Shown: positions 18,797 to 27,994, numbered from the stretch's first letter. The stretch is 60,185 bases of DNA from Alistipes sp. (GCA_017629035.1 JAGBXX010000027.1:1-60185), one strand, 5' to 3'. A program made the numbers and translations. Notes: generated by a model not told the origin, from the sequence alone.

Positions 18797-19792
18797 ATGA
18801 GCGAAGAGATAATTAAAGAGATACTTGTCGAGGGTGTTGATGCCCGAGAGTTATATGGAGCTCAGGATGCATATCTTGAGCAGATGCGCGAACTTAGCCC
18901 CAAGATTAAGATTGTGGCTCGTGGCGACAAAATCAAGGCTCTGGGTGCTAAGAGCGATGTTGCGGCCTTTGAGCGACGCATGAACGCCCTTGTTGCCTAC
19001 TACGTGAAGTATGGACATATATCATCCGAGGTGGTGTCGCAAGCATTCTCATCAAGTCTTGAGGAGCTATCGGCCGAGCCACCTGCAGTAGATAAGGATG
19101 CTATCGTGTATGGTAACAATGGTGCTATCATCCGTGCTCGCACTGTCAACCAGCAGCGTCTTGTGAAACTTGCCGAGCGCAACGACCTACTCTTTGCTGT
19201 GGGTCCTGCGGGTTCGGGTAAGACATATACGGCTATTGCACTTGCTGTGCGTGCACTCAAGGAGCGTGAGGTGCGTAGAATAATCCTGACTCGTCCGGCT
19301 GTCGAGGCGGGTGAGAAGCTCGGTTTCTTGCCTGGCGACATGAAGGAGAAGCTCGACCCATATTTGCAGCCTTTGTATGATGCTCTCAACGATATGATTC
19401 CTGCTGCTAAGTTGCAGAAGTATATCGAGGAGGGTACAGTTCAGATTGCACCTCTGGCATATATGCGTGGTCGCACACTCGACAATGCCTTTGTGATCTT
19501 GGACGAGGCGCAGAACACCACACTCTCGCAGATAAAGATGTTCCTCACACGTATGGGTCGCAATGCTAAGTTTATCGTCACTGGCGATGTTACGCAGATT
19601 GACCTTCCACGTCGTTCGGATAGCGGTCTTACACGTGCCATGGAGACACTCAAGTCAATAGACGGCATAGGTATTGTGGAGTTCGACAAGCGAGATATTG
19701 TGCGTCACCAGCTGGTTAAGTATATTGTCGAGGCATTCGACAAGCGTGAGGAGCTGGAGAATAGCCTGAAAAAGAGCGAAAAGAGAGAGTAA
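18797..19792 (+). CDS. phoH: PhoH-family ATPase
   Basis: 331 residues. N-terminal KH-like segment (about 1-100), then the PhoH P-loop domain: Walker A GPAGSGKT at about 137, EAGEKLGFLPGDMKEKLDPY, Walker B VILDEAQN, and TGDVTQIDLP. PhoH-like (YbeZ) proteins are RNA-linked ATPases that associate with the rRNA endonuclease YbeY. It starts nine bases after the outer-membrane protein and ends 26 bases before pepD. The C-terminus is lysine and glutamate rich. Confidence 0.94.
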   Translation: MSEEIIKEILVEGVDARELYGAQDAYLEQMRELSPKIKIVARGDKIKALGAKSDVAAFERRMNALVAYYVKYGHISSEVVSQAFSSSLEELSAEPPAVDKDAIVYGNNGAIIRARTVNQQRLVKLAERNDLLFAVGPAGSGKTYTAIALAVRALKEREVRRIILTRPAVEAGEKLGFLPGDMKEKLDPYLQPLYDALNDMIPAAKLQKYIEEGTVQIAPLAYMRGRTLDNAFVILDEAQNTTLSQIKMFLTRMGRNAKFIVTGDVTQIDLPRRSDSGLTRAMETLKSIDGIGIVEFDKRDIVRHQLVKYIVEAFDKREELENSLKKSEKRE

Positions 19793-19818
19793 ACTAATCA
19801 ACTAATAATTATACTAAT

Positions 19819-21279
19819 ATGGACAAGAATTTGAAAGGTTTGAAGCCAGCGTTGGTGTGGAAGCACTTCGCTGAGATTTGTAACATTCCTCACCCTTCAC
19901 ACGAGGAGGATGCTATCCGTGCCTACATCGTTAAGTGGGCTGAGGAGCTTGGCCTTGAGCACAAGGTAGACGAGGCACAGAACGTATATGTTTATAAGCC
20001 AGCAACTCCAGGTATGGAGGACCGTAAGGGTATCATCTTGCAGGCTCACACCGACATGGTGCCACAGAAGAACAACGACAAGGAGTTTAACTTCTCGACA
20101 GATCCTATCGAGGCATATATCGATGGCGAGTGGGTGACTGCTAACGGCACTACTCTCGGTGCTGATAACGGTATCGGTTTGGCTGCTGCTATGGCTGCTA
20201 TGGAGGATGCTGACCTTGTACATGGCCCATTGGAGTGCTTGTTCACTGCAACTGAGGAGACAGGTATGGATGGTGCTTTCGGCCTTAAGGGTGGTATGCT
20301 CAAGGGCGACATCTTGCTCAACCTCGACTCTGAGACTGAGGGTGAGTTGTACGTAGGCTGTGCTGGTGGTATGGATGTTAACGTTACATTCAAGTACCGT
20401 GAGCAGGCTTTGGAGGGTAAGTTCGCTGCCTACAAGGTCACTGTAAAGGGCCTTAAGGGTGGTCACTCAGGTATCCAGATTGGTACTCAGCGTGCTAATG
20501 CTAACAAGGTTCTCTTCCGTTTGTTGCGCCAGGAGACCGAGTCTTACGGCTTGGAGCTTGCAGCAGTAGAGGGTGGTAACATGCGTAATGCTATCCCACG
20601 TGAGGCATGGGCAGTTGTTGTAGTACGTGAGGCTGAGAAGGCTATCTTCGAGGCTAATGTTAAGTCATACGAGAAGGTTATCATCAAGGAGTTCGAGGGT
20701 ATCGAGGACTCTATCGAGATCTTTGCTGAGGAGGTTGAGTGCCCAAAGAGTATCATCCCACACCTCGAGTCACACTCTTTGATTCGTGCCGTATGTGGCT
20801 GTCCTAACGGCGTTCAGCGCATGTCTATCGCTATGGAGAACCTTGTGCAGACATCATCTAACCTCGCTATCGTGGTATCTAACGGCTCAACTATCGAGGT
20901 TAAGTGCTTGTTGCGCTCATCAGTAGATACTGAGAAGGGTGAGTTGGCAGGTGCTATCTCATCTGTATTTGAGCTTGCAGGTGCTGATGTTGAGCTCTCT
21001 GGCTCATATAGCGGTTGGAACCCTAACATGAAGTCACCAATCTTGCACACAATGCTCGAGTCATACGAGAAGCTCTACGGCAAGCGCCCATCTGTGACTG
21101 CTATCCACGCAGGTTTGGAGTGCGGTATCATTGGTGCGAAGTATCCAGGCATGGATATGATCTCGTTCGGTCCTACCATCTGCTACCCACACTCTCCAGA
21201 TGAGAAGGTGGAGATTGCATCTGTTGAGAAGTTCTACGACTTCTTGCTCAACACATTGCGCAACGCACCTTTGAAGTAA
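19819..21279 (+). CDS. pepD: Aminoacyl-histidine dipeptidase PepD (M20)
   Basis: 486 residues, the family's usual length. Metal-site motifs of the M20 fold are in place: LQAHTDMVPQKN (His and Asp), ADNGIGLAAAMA (bridging Asp), TATEETGMDGAFGL (catalytic Glu pair) and the C-terminal SFGPTICYPHSPDEKV with the last His. The middle lid domain carries GGHSGIQIG. Cytosolic zinc dipeptidase that splits Xaa-His dipeptides such as carnosine. No signal peptide. Codon use is typical of highly expressed genes here. Confidence 0.95.
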   Translation: MDKNLKGLKPALVWKHFAEICNIPHPSHEEDAIRAYIVKWAEELGLEHKVDEAQNVYVYKPATPGMEDRKGIILQAHTDMVPQKNNDKEFNFSTDPIEAYIDGEWVTANGTTLGADNGIGLAAAMAAMEDADLVHGPLECLFTATEETGMDGAFGLKGGMLKGDILLNLDSETEGELYVGCAGGMDVNVTFKYREQALEGKFAAYKVTVKGLKGGHSGIQIGTQRANANKVLFRLLRQETESYGLELAAVEGGNMRNAIPREAWAVVVVREAEKAIFEANVKSYEKVIIKEFEGIEDSIEIFAEEVECPKSIIPHLESHSLIRAVCGCPNGVQRMSIAMENLVQTSSNLAIVVSNGSTIEVKCLLRSSVDTEKGELAGAISSVFELAGADVELSGSYSGWNPNMKSPILHTMLESYEKLYGKRPSVTAIHAGLECGIIGAKYPGMDMISFGPTICYPHSPDEKVEIASVEKFYDFLLNTLRNAPLK

Positions 21280-21302
21280 TTGATTGATTGCACGCCAAGA
21301 GT

Positions 21303-22292
21303 ATGAGACAGCAGGTTATTGATAGACCTACGGTCGAGGCTGGCGTTAAGTGGTTTGTCGTCGTCAACCCCATATCTGGCTCAGGTAAGGGGTTGGACGA
21401 CTTTCCTCTTATATCCAAGCTGCTACGTGACAACGGCATAAGCTGTGAGGCGGTATTTACCGAGCACAAGTGCCACGCCACGGAGCTCACCGTGTCGGCC
21501 ATTAACTCGGGTTATCGACATATCATTGTTGTGGGTGGCGACGGCACACTGCACGAGGTTGTGAATGGACTCTTCATACAGAAGAGCGTGGAGCCCAGCG
21601 ATGTGACAATAGCCGTAATTGCCGTGGGTACGGGTAATGACTGGATACGCATGTTCGGCATCCCGACACACTACTCCGAGGCTATACGTGCAATCAAAGA
21701 GGGATATACCTTCCTTCAGGATGTTGCGGCGGTGGAGTACGAGGAGTCACGCTTCCGTCAGGTGCGCTACACGGCAAATGTGGCGGGTGTAGGTTTCGAC
21801 GCTGCGGTCATTCAACGCCTTCAGCACATGCGTGCCAAGGGGTGCAAGGGTAAGAGCACGTATCTCAGAGCGCTGGCCTATACCTTCTTTAGGTACAAGC
21901 CTACGGGCGTAAAGGTGTGGGTCGACGATAGACTTATATACAATAACCTTATGCTCAGCATGGCCATAGGCGTGGGTAAGTATAATGGCGGTGGTATTCA
22001 GCAGCTCCCCGAGGCTGTTGCCGACGATGGTCTGCTCGACATCACCATCATCCGCCCTCTGCACTGGTGGAACATCATCTTCCGTCTCAAGCGACTATTC
22101 AATGGTAGTATCTACACCATAGGACACGTGCTACACGCCAAGGGTCGCAACATACATATCGAATCATCGCCCGAGATACAACTCGAGGTTGATGGAGAGC
22201 TCTATGGTTTTAGCCCTATCAACGTGCGCAACGTGCACCGTGATGTGCGTGTAATAGTCAATCGCTCGTTCCTGGGTAAGCTCATGAAGTAG
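21303..22292 (+). CDS. Diacylglycerol kinase-family lipid kinase
   Basis: 329 residues from ATG 21303 (a TTG five codons upstream is less likely). The catalytic domain shows NPISGSGKG near residue 23 and the signature VVGGDGTLHEVVNGL near 75, then GTGNDW. The second beta-sandwich domain ends the protein. Family members (DgkB, YegS, sphingosine kinase-like) phosphorylate diacylglycerol or other lipid alcohols at the membrane. In a sulfonolipid- or sphingolipid-making genus, a long-chain base could also be a substrate; that is speculation. It starts 23 bases after pepD. Confidence 0.88.
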   Translation: MRQQVIDRPTVEAGVKWFVVVNPISGSGKGLDDFPLISKLLRDNGISCEAVFTEHKCHATELTVSAINSGYRHIIVVGGDGTLHEVVNGLFIQKSVEPSDVTIAVIAVGTGNDWIRMFGIPTHYSEAIRAIKEGYTFLQDVAAVEYEESRFRQVRYTANVAGVGFDAAVIQRLQHMRAKGCKGKSTYLRALAYTFFRYKPTGVKVWVDDRLIYNNLMLSMAIGVGKYNGGGIQQLPEAVADDGLLDITIIRPLHWWNIIFRLKRLFNGSIYTIGHVLHAKGRNIHIESSPEIQLEVDGELYGFSPINVRNVHRDVRVIVNRSFLGKLMK

Positions 22293-22314
22293 AGAGCTCA
22301 CAGCAGGTGATAAA

Positions 22315-22364
22315 AATAATAGGTAATGATGCAGCATACAGGCTTCGTATCATTACCTATTATT
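22315..22364. terminator. Bidirectional hairpin between lipid kinase and ybaK
   Basis: A 16-base perfect stem (22315-22330 with 22349-22364, AATAATAGGTAATGAT and its complement) around an 18-base loop lies between the converging genes. Confidence 0.7.
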
Positions 22365-22382
22365 ATATGTTTGCGTAGTTTG

Positions 22383-22868
22383 TTAGATCGCTATGTCGGC
22401 AACCGAGGCATTGACGTAGGTGATGAGCTCGGTGGGATTAATGGCAATTTGGAGGCCTCGTACACCTGCACTTATATATATACATTCGTGGAGCGTTGCC
22501 GTGGTGTGGAAGTATGTGGGCAGTGGCTTCTTCATGCCTATGGGCGAGCATCCACCACGAATATAACCTGTCGAGGGGAGTAGCTCCTTCATGGGTAGCA
22601 TCTCGCACTTCTTGTTTCCCGACACACGTGCAGCAGCCTTGAGATCTACCTCCATGTCACCTGGGATGACGCAGACAAACAAGCCTGTACGGTCGCCACG
22701 CAACACAAGGGTTTTGAATACCGTGGCTATATCCTCGCCAAGCTCCTGGGCGACGTGTGTTGCAGCGAGATTATCCTCGTCGACGGTGTATGGCACCAGC
22801 TCGTAGGCTATCTTGGCCCTGTCGAGCAGACGTACGGCATTGGTCTTTTCAATCTTTTTCGCCATCAT
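22383..22868 (-). CDS. ybaK: Cys-tRNA(Pro)/Cys-tRNA(Cys) deacylase YbaK
   Basis: 161 residues of the YbaK/EbsC family, trans-editing enzymes that hydrolyse cysteine wrongly loaded on tRNA-Pro. Seen: KTNAVRLLDRAKIAYEL at the N-terminus, DIATVFKTLVLRGD with the conserved Lys, GYIRGGCSPIGMKK, and an ending typical of YbaK. A second start one codon on (MAKKIEK, 22865) is equally likely. It is divergent from the SDR gene, with only 52 bases between the two starts. Confidence 0.93.
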   Translation of the reverse strand: MMAKKIEKTNAVRLLDRAKIAYELVPYTVDEDNLAATHVAQELGEDIATVFKTLVLRGDRTGLFVCVIPGDMEVDLKAAARVSGNKKCEMLPMKELLPSTGYIRGGCSPIGMKKPLPTYFHTTATLHECIYISAGVRGLQIAINPTELITYVNASVADIAI

Positions 22869-22908
22869 TGAATCACTAAATTGTGTGCTAAGATGTAAAA
22901 AAAATAGC

Positions 22909-22916
22909 TATCTTTG
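22909..22916 (+). promoter_or_regulatory. -7 box of SDR gene, near-leaderless
   Basis: TATCTTTG ends five bases before the ATG at 22921, so the transcript would start at or within a base or two of the start codon. Confidence 0.6.
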
Positions 22917-22920
22917 CACC

Positions 22921-23712
22921 ATGAGTTACGCATTAATTACAGGTGCCTCGTCGGGCATTGGTCGCCACTATGCAGCCCAGATGGCTGGTCGTGGCTACGA
23001 TATTATAGCTGTGAGCAATCAGCCTGTGGAGCTTGAGTCTACGGCCCAGGAGCTTAGGTCAGCATACGGCGTCAGGGTACATTGCATAGATATCGACCTG
23101 GCTACCAGCGATGCTGCGCTCACCATATTCAACCGCTGTAATAGCGAGGGCTGGAGGGTGGATGTGCTGATATGCAATGCTGGAATGTTGCTATTCTCAA
23201 CACTCGTGAACACCGACCCGCAGCGCCTTGCTACGATCATCAACCTACACTGCACCACAACAACGCTCCTTTGCCGATACTTTGCCGATAGTATGAAGCA
23301 GCAGGGTGGTGGCAAGATACTCATCATGAGCTCATCGACAGCGTGGCTCCCATATCCCACAATATCGCACTACGCAGCAACCAAGGCCTATCTCAAGAGC
23401 TTTGGCTCGTCGCTATGGTACGAGCTGCATCGCTCGGGTGTGAGCGTTACGGTGGTATTCCCAGGTGCTGTCGACACTCCTCTCTACAAGCTTAGCGACA
23501 AGCTGCGTCGTAGGTTTGTGCAGCTGGGTGTGATGATGCGCCCCGAGGCTATTGCCAAGCGTGGCGTAAGGGCAATGATGCGTGGTCGTAGACGTGTGAC
23601 ACCAGGACTCTTTACAAAGTTTGTGGTCGTTGTCTGCGCACTGCTCCCTGCACGAGTGCTCGATATCTTCTTGCTCCTTCCGCCCATCAAGCGTCTACTT
23701 CAGCGTATCTAA
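22921..23712 (+). CDS. Short-chain dehydrogenase/reductase
   Basis: 263 residues from ATG 22921 (MSYALITGASSGIGRHYA), fixed by the promoter box just upstream; the frame is open a further 36 codons. It has the Rossmann motif TGASSGIG, NAGML, the catalytic Ser in IMSSSTAWLPYP and the YAATK pair. The C-terminus has a hydrophobic stretch (FVVVVCALLPARVLDIFLLL), as in membrane-associated SDRs acting on lipids or steroids. Substrate unknown. Its last 18 bases overlap the convergent HAD gene. It is distinct from the island SDR at 52655 in sequence and codon use. Confidence 0.88.
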   Translation: MSYALITGASSGIGRHYAAQMAGRGYDIIAVSNQPVELESTAQELRSAYGVRVHCIDIDLATSDAALTIFNRCNSEGWRVDVLICNAGMLLFSTLVNTDPQRLATIINLHCTTTTLLCRYFADSMKQQGGGKILIMSSSTAWLPYPTISHYAATKAYLKSFGSSLWYELHRSGVSVTVVFPGAVDTPLYKLSDKLRRRFVQLGVMMRPEAIAKRGVRAMMRGRRRVTPGLFTKFVVVVCALLPARVLDIFLLLPPIKRLLQRI

Positions 23713-24363
23713 CAGCTCACGGAGTCGCTCAACGCTGATATCTCTAAAGTCGTCGATGATCATGTCGGCCTCGGTGTTCTCGAGAAACTCTCTGGGGAAT
23801 GTCGTTGCCAGAGCCACCACGACCATACCTGCACGCTTACCAGCCTCAATGCCTGCCTCGGCATCCTCGAACACGATGCACTCGCTGGGCTTGAGGTTGA
23901 GTTTTGCTGCTGCCGTGAGGTATATCTCAGGGTCGGGCTTGCACTTTGTGACCTGGTCGCCCGCAACAATAGCGTCAAAGTAGCGACGTATATCGCACCT
24001 GTCGAGCACGAAGTCTACGTTGGCCAAGAACCCCGACGAGCCTACGGCCGAGCGAAGACCCTCACGCTCACTCTCGGCAAGAAACTCGAGCAGACCCTCC
24101 TGGGGCTTGATCTTGGGTGCATATATCTCACGATAGATAGCCTCCTTCTGGTTGCCAAGCTCACGAATACCCACACGCTCAACAATCTCTCGGGGCATGA
24201 GGTCGCCCATGATATCATCGTTGCCACGGCCAAAGTGGCGGTTGAGCTCGTCGAAGGTGCGGTTGACACCATAGCGACGGAAGAACTCGGCAAAGGCCTC
24301 GCGATGAACATCGAGGTTGTTGACCAAGACGCCATCCATATCGAAAAGTAGTCCCTTAAGCAT
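23695..24363 (-). CDS. HAD-family phosphatase/beta-phosphoglucomutase-like
   Basis: 222 residues. HAD motifs: DMDGVLVNN with nucleophile Asp at residue 8 and the second Asp, SAVGSSGFLAN (motif II), KPDPEIYL (motif III Lys) and VFEDAEAGIEAGKRAGM (motif IV). A four-helix cap lies between motifs I and II, the subfamily I layout of beta-phosphoglucomutase and small-sugar phosphatases. Cytosolic. The 3' end overlaps the converging SDR gene by 18 bases. Exact substrate cannot be told. Confidence 0.88.
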   Translation of the reverse strand: MLKGLLFDMDGVLVNNLDVHREAFAEFFRRYGVNRTFDELNRHFGRGNDDIMGDLMPREIVERVGIRELGNQKEAIYREIYAPKIKPQEGLLEFLAESEREGLRSAVGSSGFLANVDFVLDRCDIRRYFDAIVAGDQVTKCKPDPEIYLTAAAKLNLKPSECIVFEDAEAGIEAGKRAGMVVVALATTFPREFLENTEADMIIDDFRDISVERLRELLDTLK

Positions 24364-24392
24364 ATTTCTCTATTATCGTTTGTTTTGCTACG

Positions 24393-24400
24393 CAAAGATA
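24393..24400 (-). promoter_or_regulatory. -7 box of HAD gene
   Basis: TATCTTTG on the minus strand, 30 bases ahead of the ATG. Confidence 0.6.
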
Positions 24401-24450
24401 CCCTTTTTCGCTGAATAAAAGTGCAATGTTGTTTAGATTTGGGCTAATTG

Positions 24451-24482
24451 TTTGGTCTATTCACGCAAAATTGTTAATTTTG
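24451..24482 (+). promoter_or_regulatory. Promoter of LytS/LytTR pair, leaderless
   Basis: TTTG at 24451-24454, a 20-base spacer and TAATTTTG at 24475-24482 make a consensus promoter. The ATG at 24489 lies about where transcription should start. Confidence 0.7.
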
Positions 24483-24488
24483 TAGACT

Positions 24489-25538
24489 ATGAAACTGATG
24501 AAGATATTCAAATCTATTGGACTTGGAGAGAATGTAATCTACGCACTCGTGTGGACTACAATCTATCTTATCCCATTCATGAACGCCCACCTCATGTCAG
24601 AGGACGTTGTAGATTTCGGCAAAGTGGTGATCTCGTGGGCTAAGATATCGCCCTATTTCATTATCTTCCTCGTGCACAACTACCTCATTGCGCCACTGCT
24701 TATGAAGCATAGGTATGGGTGGTATATCGTGTTGTTGCTATTGCTCGTAGCCGTCGTATTTGGGTTTATCGAGATTGTCGACTTTAGATATTGGCAGAGC
24801 AACATTCACCTGCGTGACAAGGCCTCGCTCACGGAGCTTGCCTGGTACTGGAACATGCTCTTTGGCATACTCATGTCGGGTGCCAACTCTATGATTAAGC
24901 TCTACTACCGAGCCATAGTCACCGAGCAGCGAATGACCATGCTCGAGAGGCAGAACATCGAGACGCAGATGCAATATCTGAAGTATCAGATCAACCCGCA
25001 CTTTCTCATGAACACGCTCAACAATATCCATGCGCTCATAGATTTCGACAGGGATATGGCTCGCAATAGTGTCATGGTGCTCTCACGCATGATGCGTCAT
25101 GTGTTGTACGACTCGGGCGAGAAGGATACCACGCTCGACAAGGAGGTGGAGTTCCTGGGCAACTATATCGAGTTGATGCGTATTCGCTATATCGACGATG
25201 TGGAGATAACGTTCAACCACCCCGACATGAACCTCTGTCGCAAGATATCGCTCCCTCCGCTGCTGCTTATCGTGCTTGTGGAAAATGCCTTTAAGCATGG
25301 TATCAGCTACAACAAGGAGTCGTTCATCAAGATAAACCTATATGTCGATAGCGACGAGCTCACGTGTGTTGTGGCCAACAGCCGCCACTTCTCGCAGAGC
25401 AGTGAGCGTAGTGGCATAGGACTTAACAACATCACCAAGCGTCTTGACCTGTTGTTTGGCAACCGCTATATGCTCGAAATTGACGATAGCGACCAGCAGA
25501 GATATATTGTTAAACTTGTAATCCCAGTAACGTATTAG
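24489..25538 (+). CDS. LytS-type sensor histidine kinase
   Basis: 349 residues. Four membrane helices (about 15-35, 45-70, 78-97, 118-138) precede the His_kinase domain, with phospho-acceptor His171 in YQINPHFLMNTLNN, then a HATPase domain (LPPLLLIVLVENAFKHG, SGIGLNNITKRLDLLFG). It lacks any large extracellular sensor domain, as usual for this Bacteroidota class. It pairs with the LytTR regulator that begins three bases after its stop. Signal and target genes unknown. Confidence 0.93.
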   Translation: MKLMKIFKSIGLGENVIYALVWTTIYLIPFMNAHLMSEDVVDFGKVVISWAKISPYFIIFLVHNYLIAPLLMKHRYGWYIVLLLLLVAVVFGFIEIVDFRYWQSNIHLRDKASLTELAWYWNMLFGILMSGANSMIKLYYRAIVTEQRMTMLERQNIETQMQYLKYQINPHFLMNTLNNIHALIDFDRDMARNSVMVLSRMMRHVLYDSGEKDTTLDKEVEFLGNYIELMRIRYIDDVEITFNHPDMNLCRKISLPPLLLIVLVENAFKHGISYNKESFIKINLYVDSDELTCVVANSRHFSQSSERSGIGLNNITKRLDLLFGNRYMLEIDDSDQQRYIVKLVIPVTY

Positions 25539-25541
25539 TAT

Positions 25542-26273
25542 ATGGTTAGATGTATTGCAATCGACGATGAGCCTTTGGCACTTCGCCAGATTAAGAACTA
25601 CATAGAGCGCACCGAGCACATGGAGCTTGTTGCTACGTGTCGCAGTGCTCGCGAGGCGCAGGAGGTGCTCGAGCGTGAGCAGGTGGAGCTCATATTTGTC
25701 GATATCAACATGCCCGACATGAATGGCCTTGACTTTGTACGCTCGCTGACCTCGGCCTACTACATTGTCTTCACTACGGCCCACTCGGAGTTTGCCCTCG
25801 AGGGCTTCAAGCTCAACGCCCTGGACTATCTCATGAAGCCATTTAGCTACGACGAGTTTATGAAGGCCTCGCAGAAGGTTATCTCGCTCGTGGACCTTGT
25901 GGAGCGTTGCCGAGCTGCCGAGAGCGCCGTGGCTCAGAACGAGGCGGAGAGTGCTGACTCAGACTATATCTCCGTGAAGGCAGACTACAAGACCCAGCTG
26001 GTGAAGCTTGCCGACATCGTCTATCTCGAGAGTGCTGGCGAGTATGTCCGTCTACATATCGAGGGAAGCGCCACTATCACCACACTCTTCAGGCTCAAGA
26101 ATATGGAGACCACGCTGCCCTCAAACCTCTTTCTGCGTGTGCATCGCTCCTATATCGTCAACATCAAACGTATATCGAGCTACACCAAGGGTCGTATATT
26201 CCTCGACAACGGCGAGTATATCCCCCTTGGCGAGAACTACAAGGATCGCTTCTTCGAGCACTTCAAAGCCTAA
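25542..26273 (+). CDS. LytTR-family response regulator
   Basis: 243 residues. The receiver domain (1-120) carries acidic residues IDDEP and phospho-acceptor Asp54 in FVDINMPDMNG, then KPF near 100. The LytTR DNA-binding domain (about 140-240) shows YLESAGEYVRLH and FLRVHRSYIVN. It binds direct repeats upstream of targets after phosphorylation by the adjacent kinase. The stop is followed by a strong hairpin terminator. Confidence 0.94.
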   Translation: MVRCIAIDDEPLALRQIKNYIERTEHMELVATCRSAREAQEVLEREQVELIFVDINMPDMNGLDFVRSLTSAYYIVFTTAHSEFALEGFKLNALDYLMKPFSYDEFMKASQKVISLVDLVERCRAAESAVAQNEAESADSDYISVKADYKTQLVKLADIVYLESAGEYVRLHIEGSATITTLFRLKNMETTLPSNLFLRVHRSYIVNIKRISSYTKGRIFLDNGEYIPLGENYKDRFFEHFKA

Positions 26274-26287
26274 GGGCACGATACATG

Positions 26288-26316
26288 AGTACCAGGATAG
26301 TGTAGGTCCTGGTACT
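26288..26316 (+). terminator. Terminator of LytS/LytTR operon
   Basis: AGTACCAGGA (26288-26297) pairs perfectly with TCCTGGTACT (26307-26316), followed by an AT-rich tract. Confidence 0.8.
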
Positions 26317-26359
26317 TATTATATATATAGGTGTGCTGAAGCTCGGGTTTTTCTTTTTT

Positions 26360-26596
26360 CTTTTTTTTCGAAAACCCCATGTTTCGAAAAAAAGAAAAAA
26401 AGTAAGTATCAGAGAGAGTAGGTAGGTCGGGGTGGGATTTTATCAATAATATATATCACTGATATGTTACTATGTGTTACTATGAGTTAGAATGGGTTTC
26501 TATATTAACCCATCAAAACTCATAGATACTCATTATCTCCCACTGAGGTTTTCGCTTTTTTCTTTTTTTCGAAACATGGGGTTTTCGAAAAAAAAG
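26360..26596. repeat. Hairpin-armed repeat element, copy 1
   Basis: The 380-base gap between the LytTR gene and ffh is filled by this element plus the terminator. Two perfect 41-base inverted arms (26360-26400 and 26556-26596) flank a core. Each arm folds by itself: TTTTCGAAA, loop ACCCCATG, TTTCGAAAA. The core holds one copy of an 84-base unit (about 26456-26533) that is present three times in the second element, and a GTAGGTAGGTCGGGGTGGGA segment (26418-26437) also shared, in inverted orientation. No protein is encoded. Confidence 0.85.
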
Positions 26597-26653
26597 AAAA
26601 AAAGAAAAGGCGAGAACCTGAGTCCTCGCCCTTGCTTATCTTGTCGGTAGCGA

Positions 26654-27994
26654 CTATCTACGACGCATGCCACCACGCTGCATCTGCTGCATACGCTGCT
26701 GGAGTCCGCCACCAGCAACAGTGCGCATCATCTTGCGTGTATCCTCGAACTGCTTGAGGAGTCGGTTGACGTCGGCAATGTTGGTACCCGAACCCTTAGC
26801 AATACGCTCACGACGACGTGCGTTGATAATCTCGGGGTTCTCCCTCTCTGCAGGGGTCATCGAGTCGATAATAGCCTCGGTCTGCTTGAATGCATCGTCT
26901 GGAATATCTGCATTCTTGAGCATCTTACCCATGCCAGGGATCATCGAAGCGAGATCCTTGAGGTTACCCATCTTCTTGATCTGGTTGATCTGCTCACGGA
27001 AGTCGTTGAAGTTAAACTGGTTCTTGATGAGCTTCTTCTTGAGCTTGCGTGCCTGCTCCTCGTCGAACTGCTCCTGCGCACGCTCCACCAACGACACCAC
27101 ATCGCCCATGCCGAGGATACGGTCGGCCATACGCTCTGGGTGGAACACCTGCAAGGCATCCATCTTCTCGCCCGAAGAGATAAACTTCAGCGGCTTATCC
27201 ACAACCGAGCGGATAGAGATAGCAGCACCACCACGTGTGTCACCATCGAGCTTGGTGAGTACCACGCCATCGAAGTCGAGGCGGTCGTTGAACTCCTTAG
27301 CGGTGTTAACGGCATCCTGACCCGTCATCGAGTCGACAACGAAGAGTGTCTCTGATGGGTTAACCGCAGCCTTGATAGCCGTAATCTCCTGCATCATAGC
27401 CTCGTCGACAGCCAGACGACCCGCAGTATCGACAATCACGGTGTTAAACGACTTCTGGCGAGCATACTTAATAGCGTTCTGGGCAATGAGCACTGGGTTG
27501 TTGTTACCCTCCTCGGTATATACCTCCACGCCTACGGTCTGGCCCAATATCTTGAGCTGGTCGATAGCCGCAGGACGATATACATCACCCGCAACAAGAA
27601 GCACCTGGCGACCCTTCTTGCTCTTGATGTGAGCAGCGAGCTTACCCGAGAATGTTGTCTTACCCGAACCCTGAAGACCAGCAATGAGGATTACGGCAGG
27701 GTTACCCTCGAGCTTAATGTCGGTAGCTGTGCCACCCATGAGTGCAGCGAGCTCGTCGCGCACAATCTTGGTCATCATCTGACCAGGCTTCACTGAGCGC
27801 AACACATCCTGACCCATAGCCTTCTGCTTCACCTCGTCGGTAAAGTTCTTAGCAACCTTATAGTTAACATCGGCGTCGATAAGCGCACGACGAATCTCCT
27901 TGAGGGTCTCGGCAACGTTGATCTCGGTGATACGGCCCTCGCCCTTAAGAAGCTTAAACGAGCGTTCAAGTTTCTCCGTTAGATTTTCAAACAT
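26654..27994 (-). CDS. ffh: Signal recognition particle protein Ffh
   Basis: 446 residues. N domain (1-90), then the G domain with GLQGSGKTTFSGKLA, DTAGRL, TKLDGDTRGGAA, and the C-terminal M domain, which binds 4.5S RNA and signal sequences, ending in a Met/Gln/Gly/Arg-rich tail (QQRMQQMQRGGMRRR). It delivers inner-membrane and exported proteins to FtsY and SecYEG. Single gene; the promoter box lies 40 bases upstream of the start. Confidence 0.97.
   Translation of the reverse strand: MFENLTEKLERSFKLLKGEGRITEINVAETLKEIRRALIDADVNYKVAKNFTDEVKQKAMGQDVLRSVKPGQMMTKIVRDELAALMGGTATDIKLEGNPAVILIAGLQGSGKTTFSGKLAAHIKSKKGRQVLLVAGDVYRPAAIDQLKILGQTVGVEVYTEEGNNNPVLIAQNAIKYARQKSFNTVIVDTAGRLAVDEAMMQEITAIKAAVNPSETLFVVDSMTGQDAVNTAKEFNDRLDFDGVVLTKLDGDTRGGAAISIRSVVDKPLKFISSGEKMDALQVFHPERMADRILGMGDVVSLVERAQEQFDEEQARKLKKKLIKNQFNFNDFREQINQIKKMGNLKDLASMIPGMGKMLKNADIPDDAFKQTEAIIDSMTPAERENPEIINARRRERIAKGSGTNIADVNRLLKQFEDTRKMMRTVAGGGLQQRMQQMQRGGMRRR

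Noticed and set aside
19897-20466. 189-residue minus-strand frame inside pepD
   Set aside because: The plus-strand frame has all M20 metal motifs; the antisense frame is rich in Ser, Leu and Val, as expected from reversed codons.
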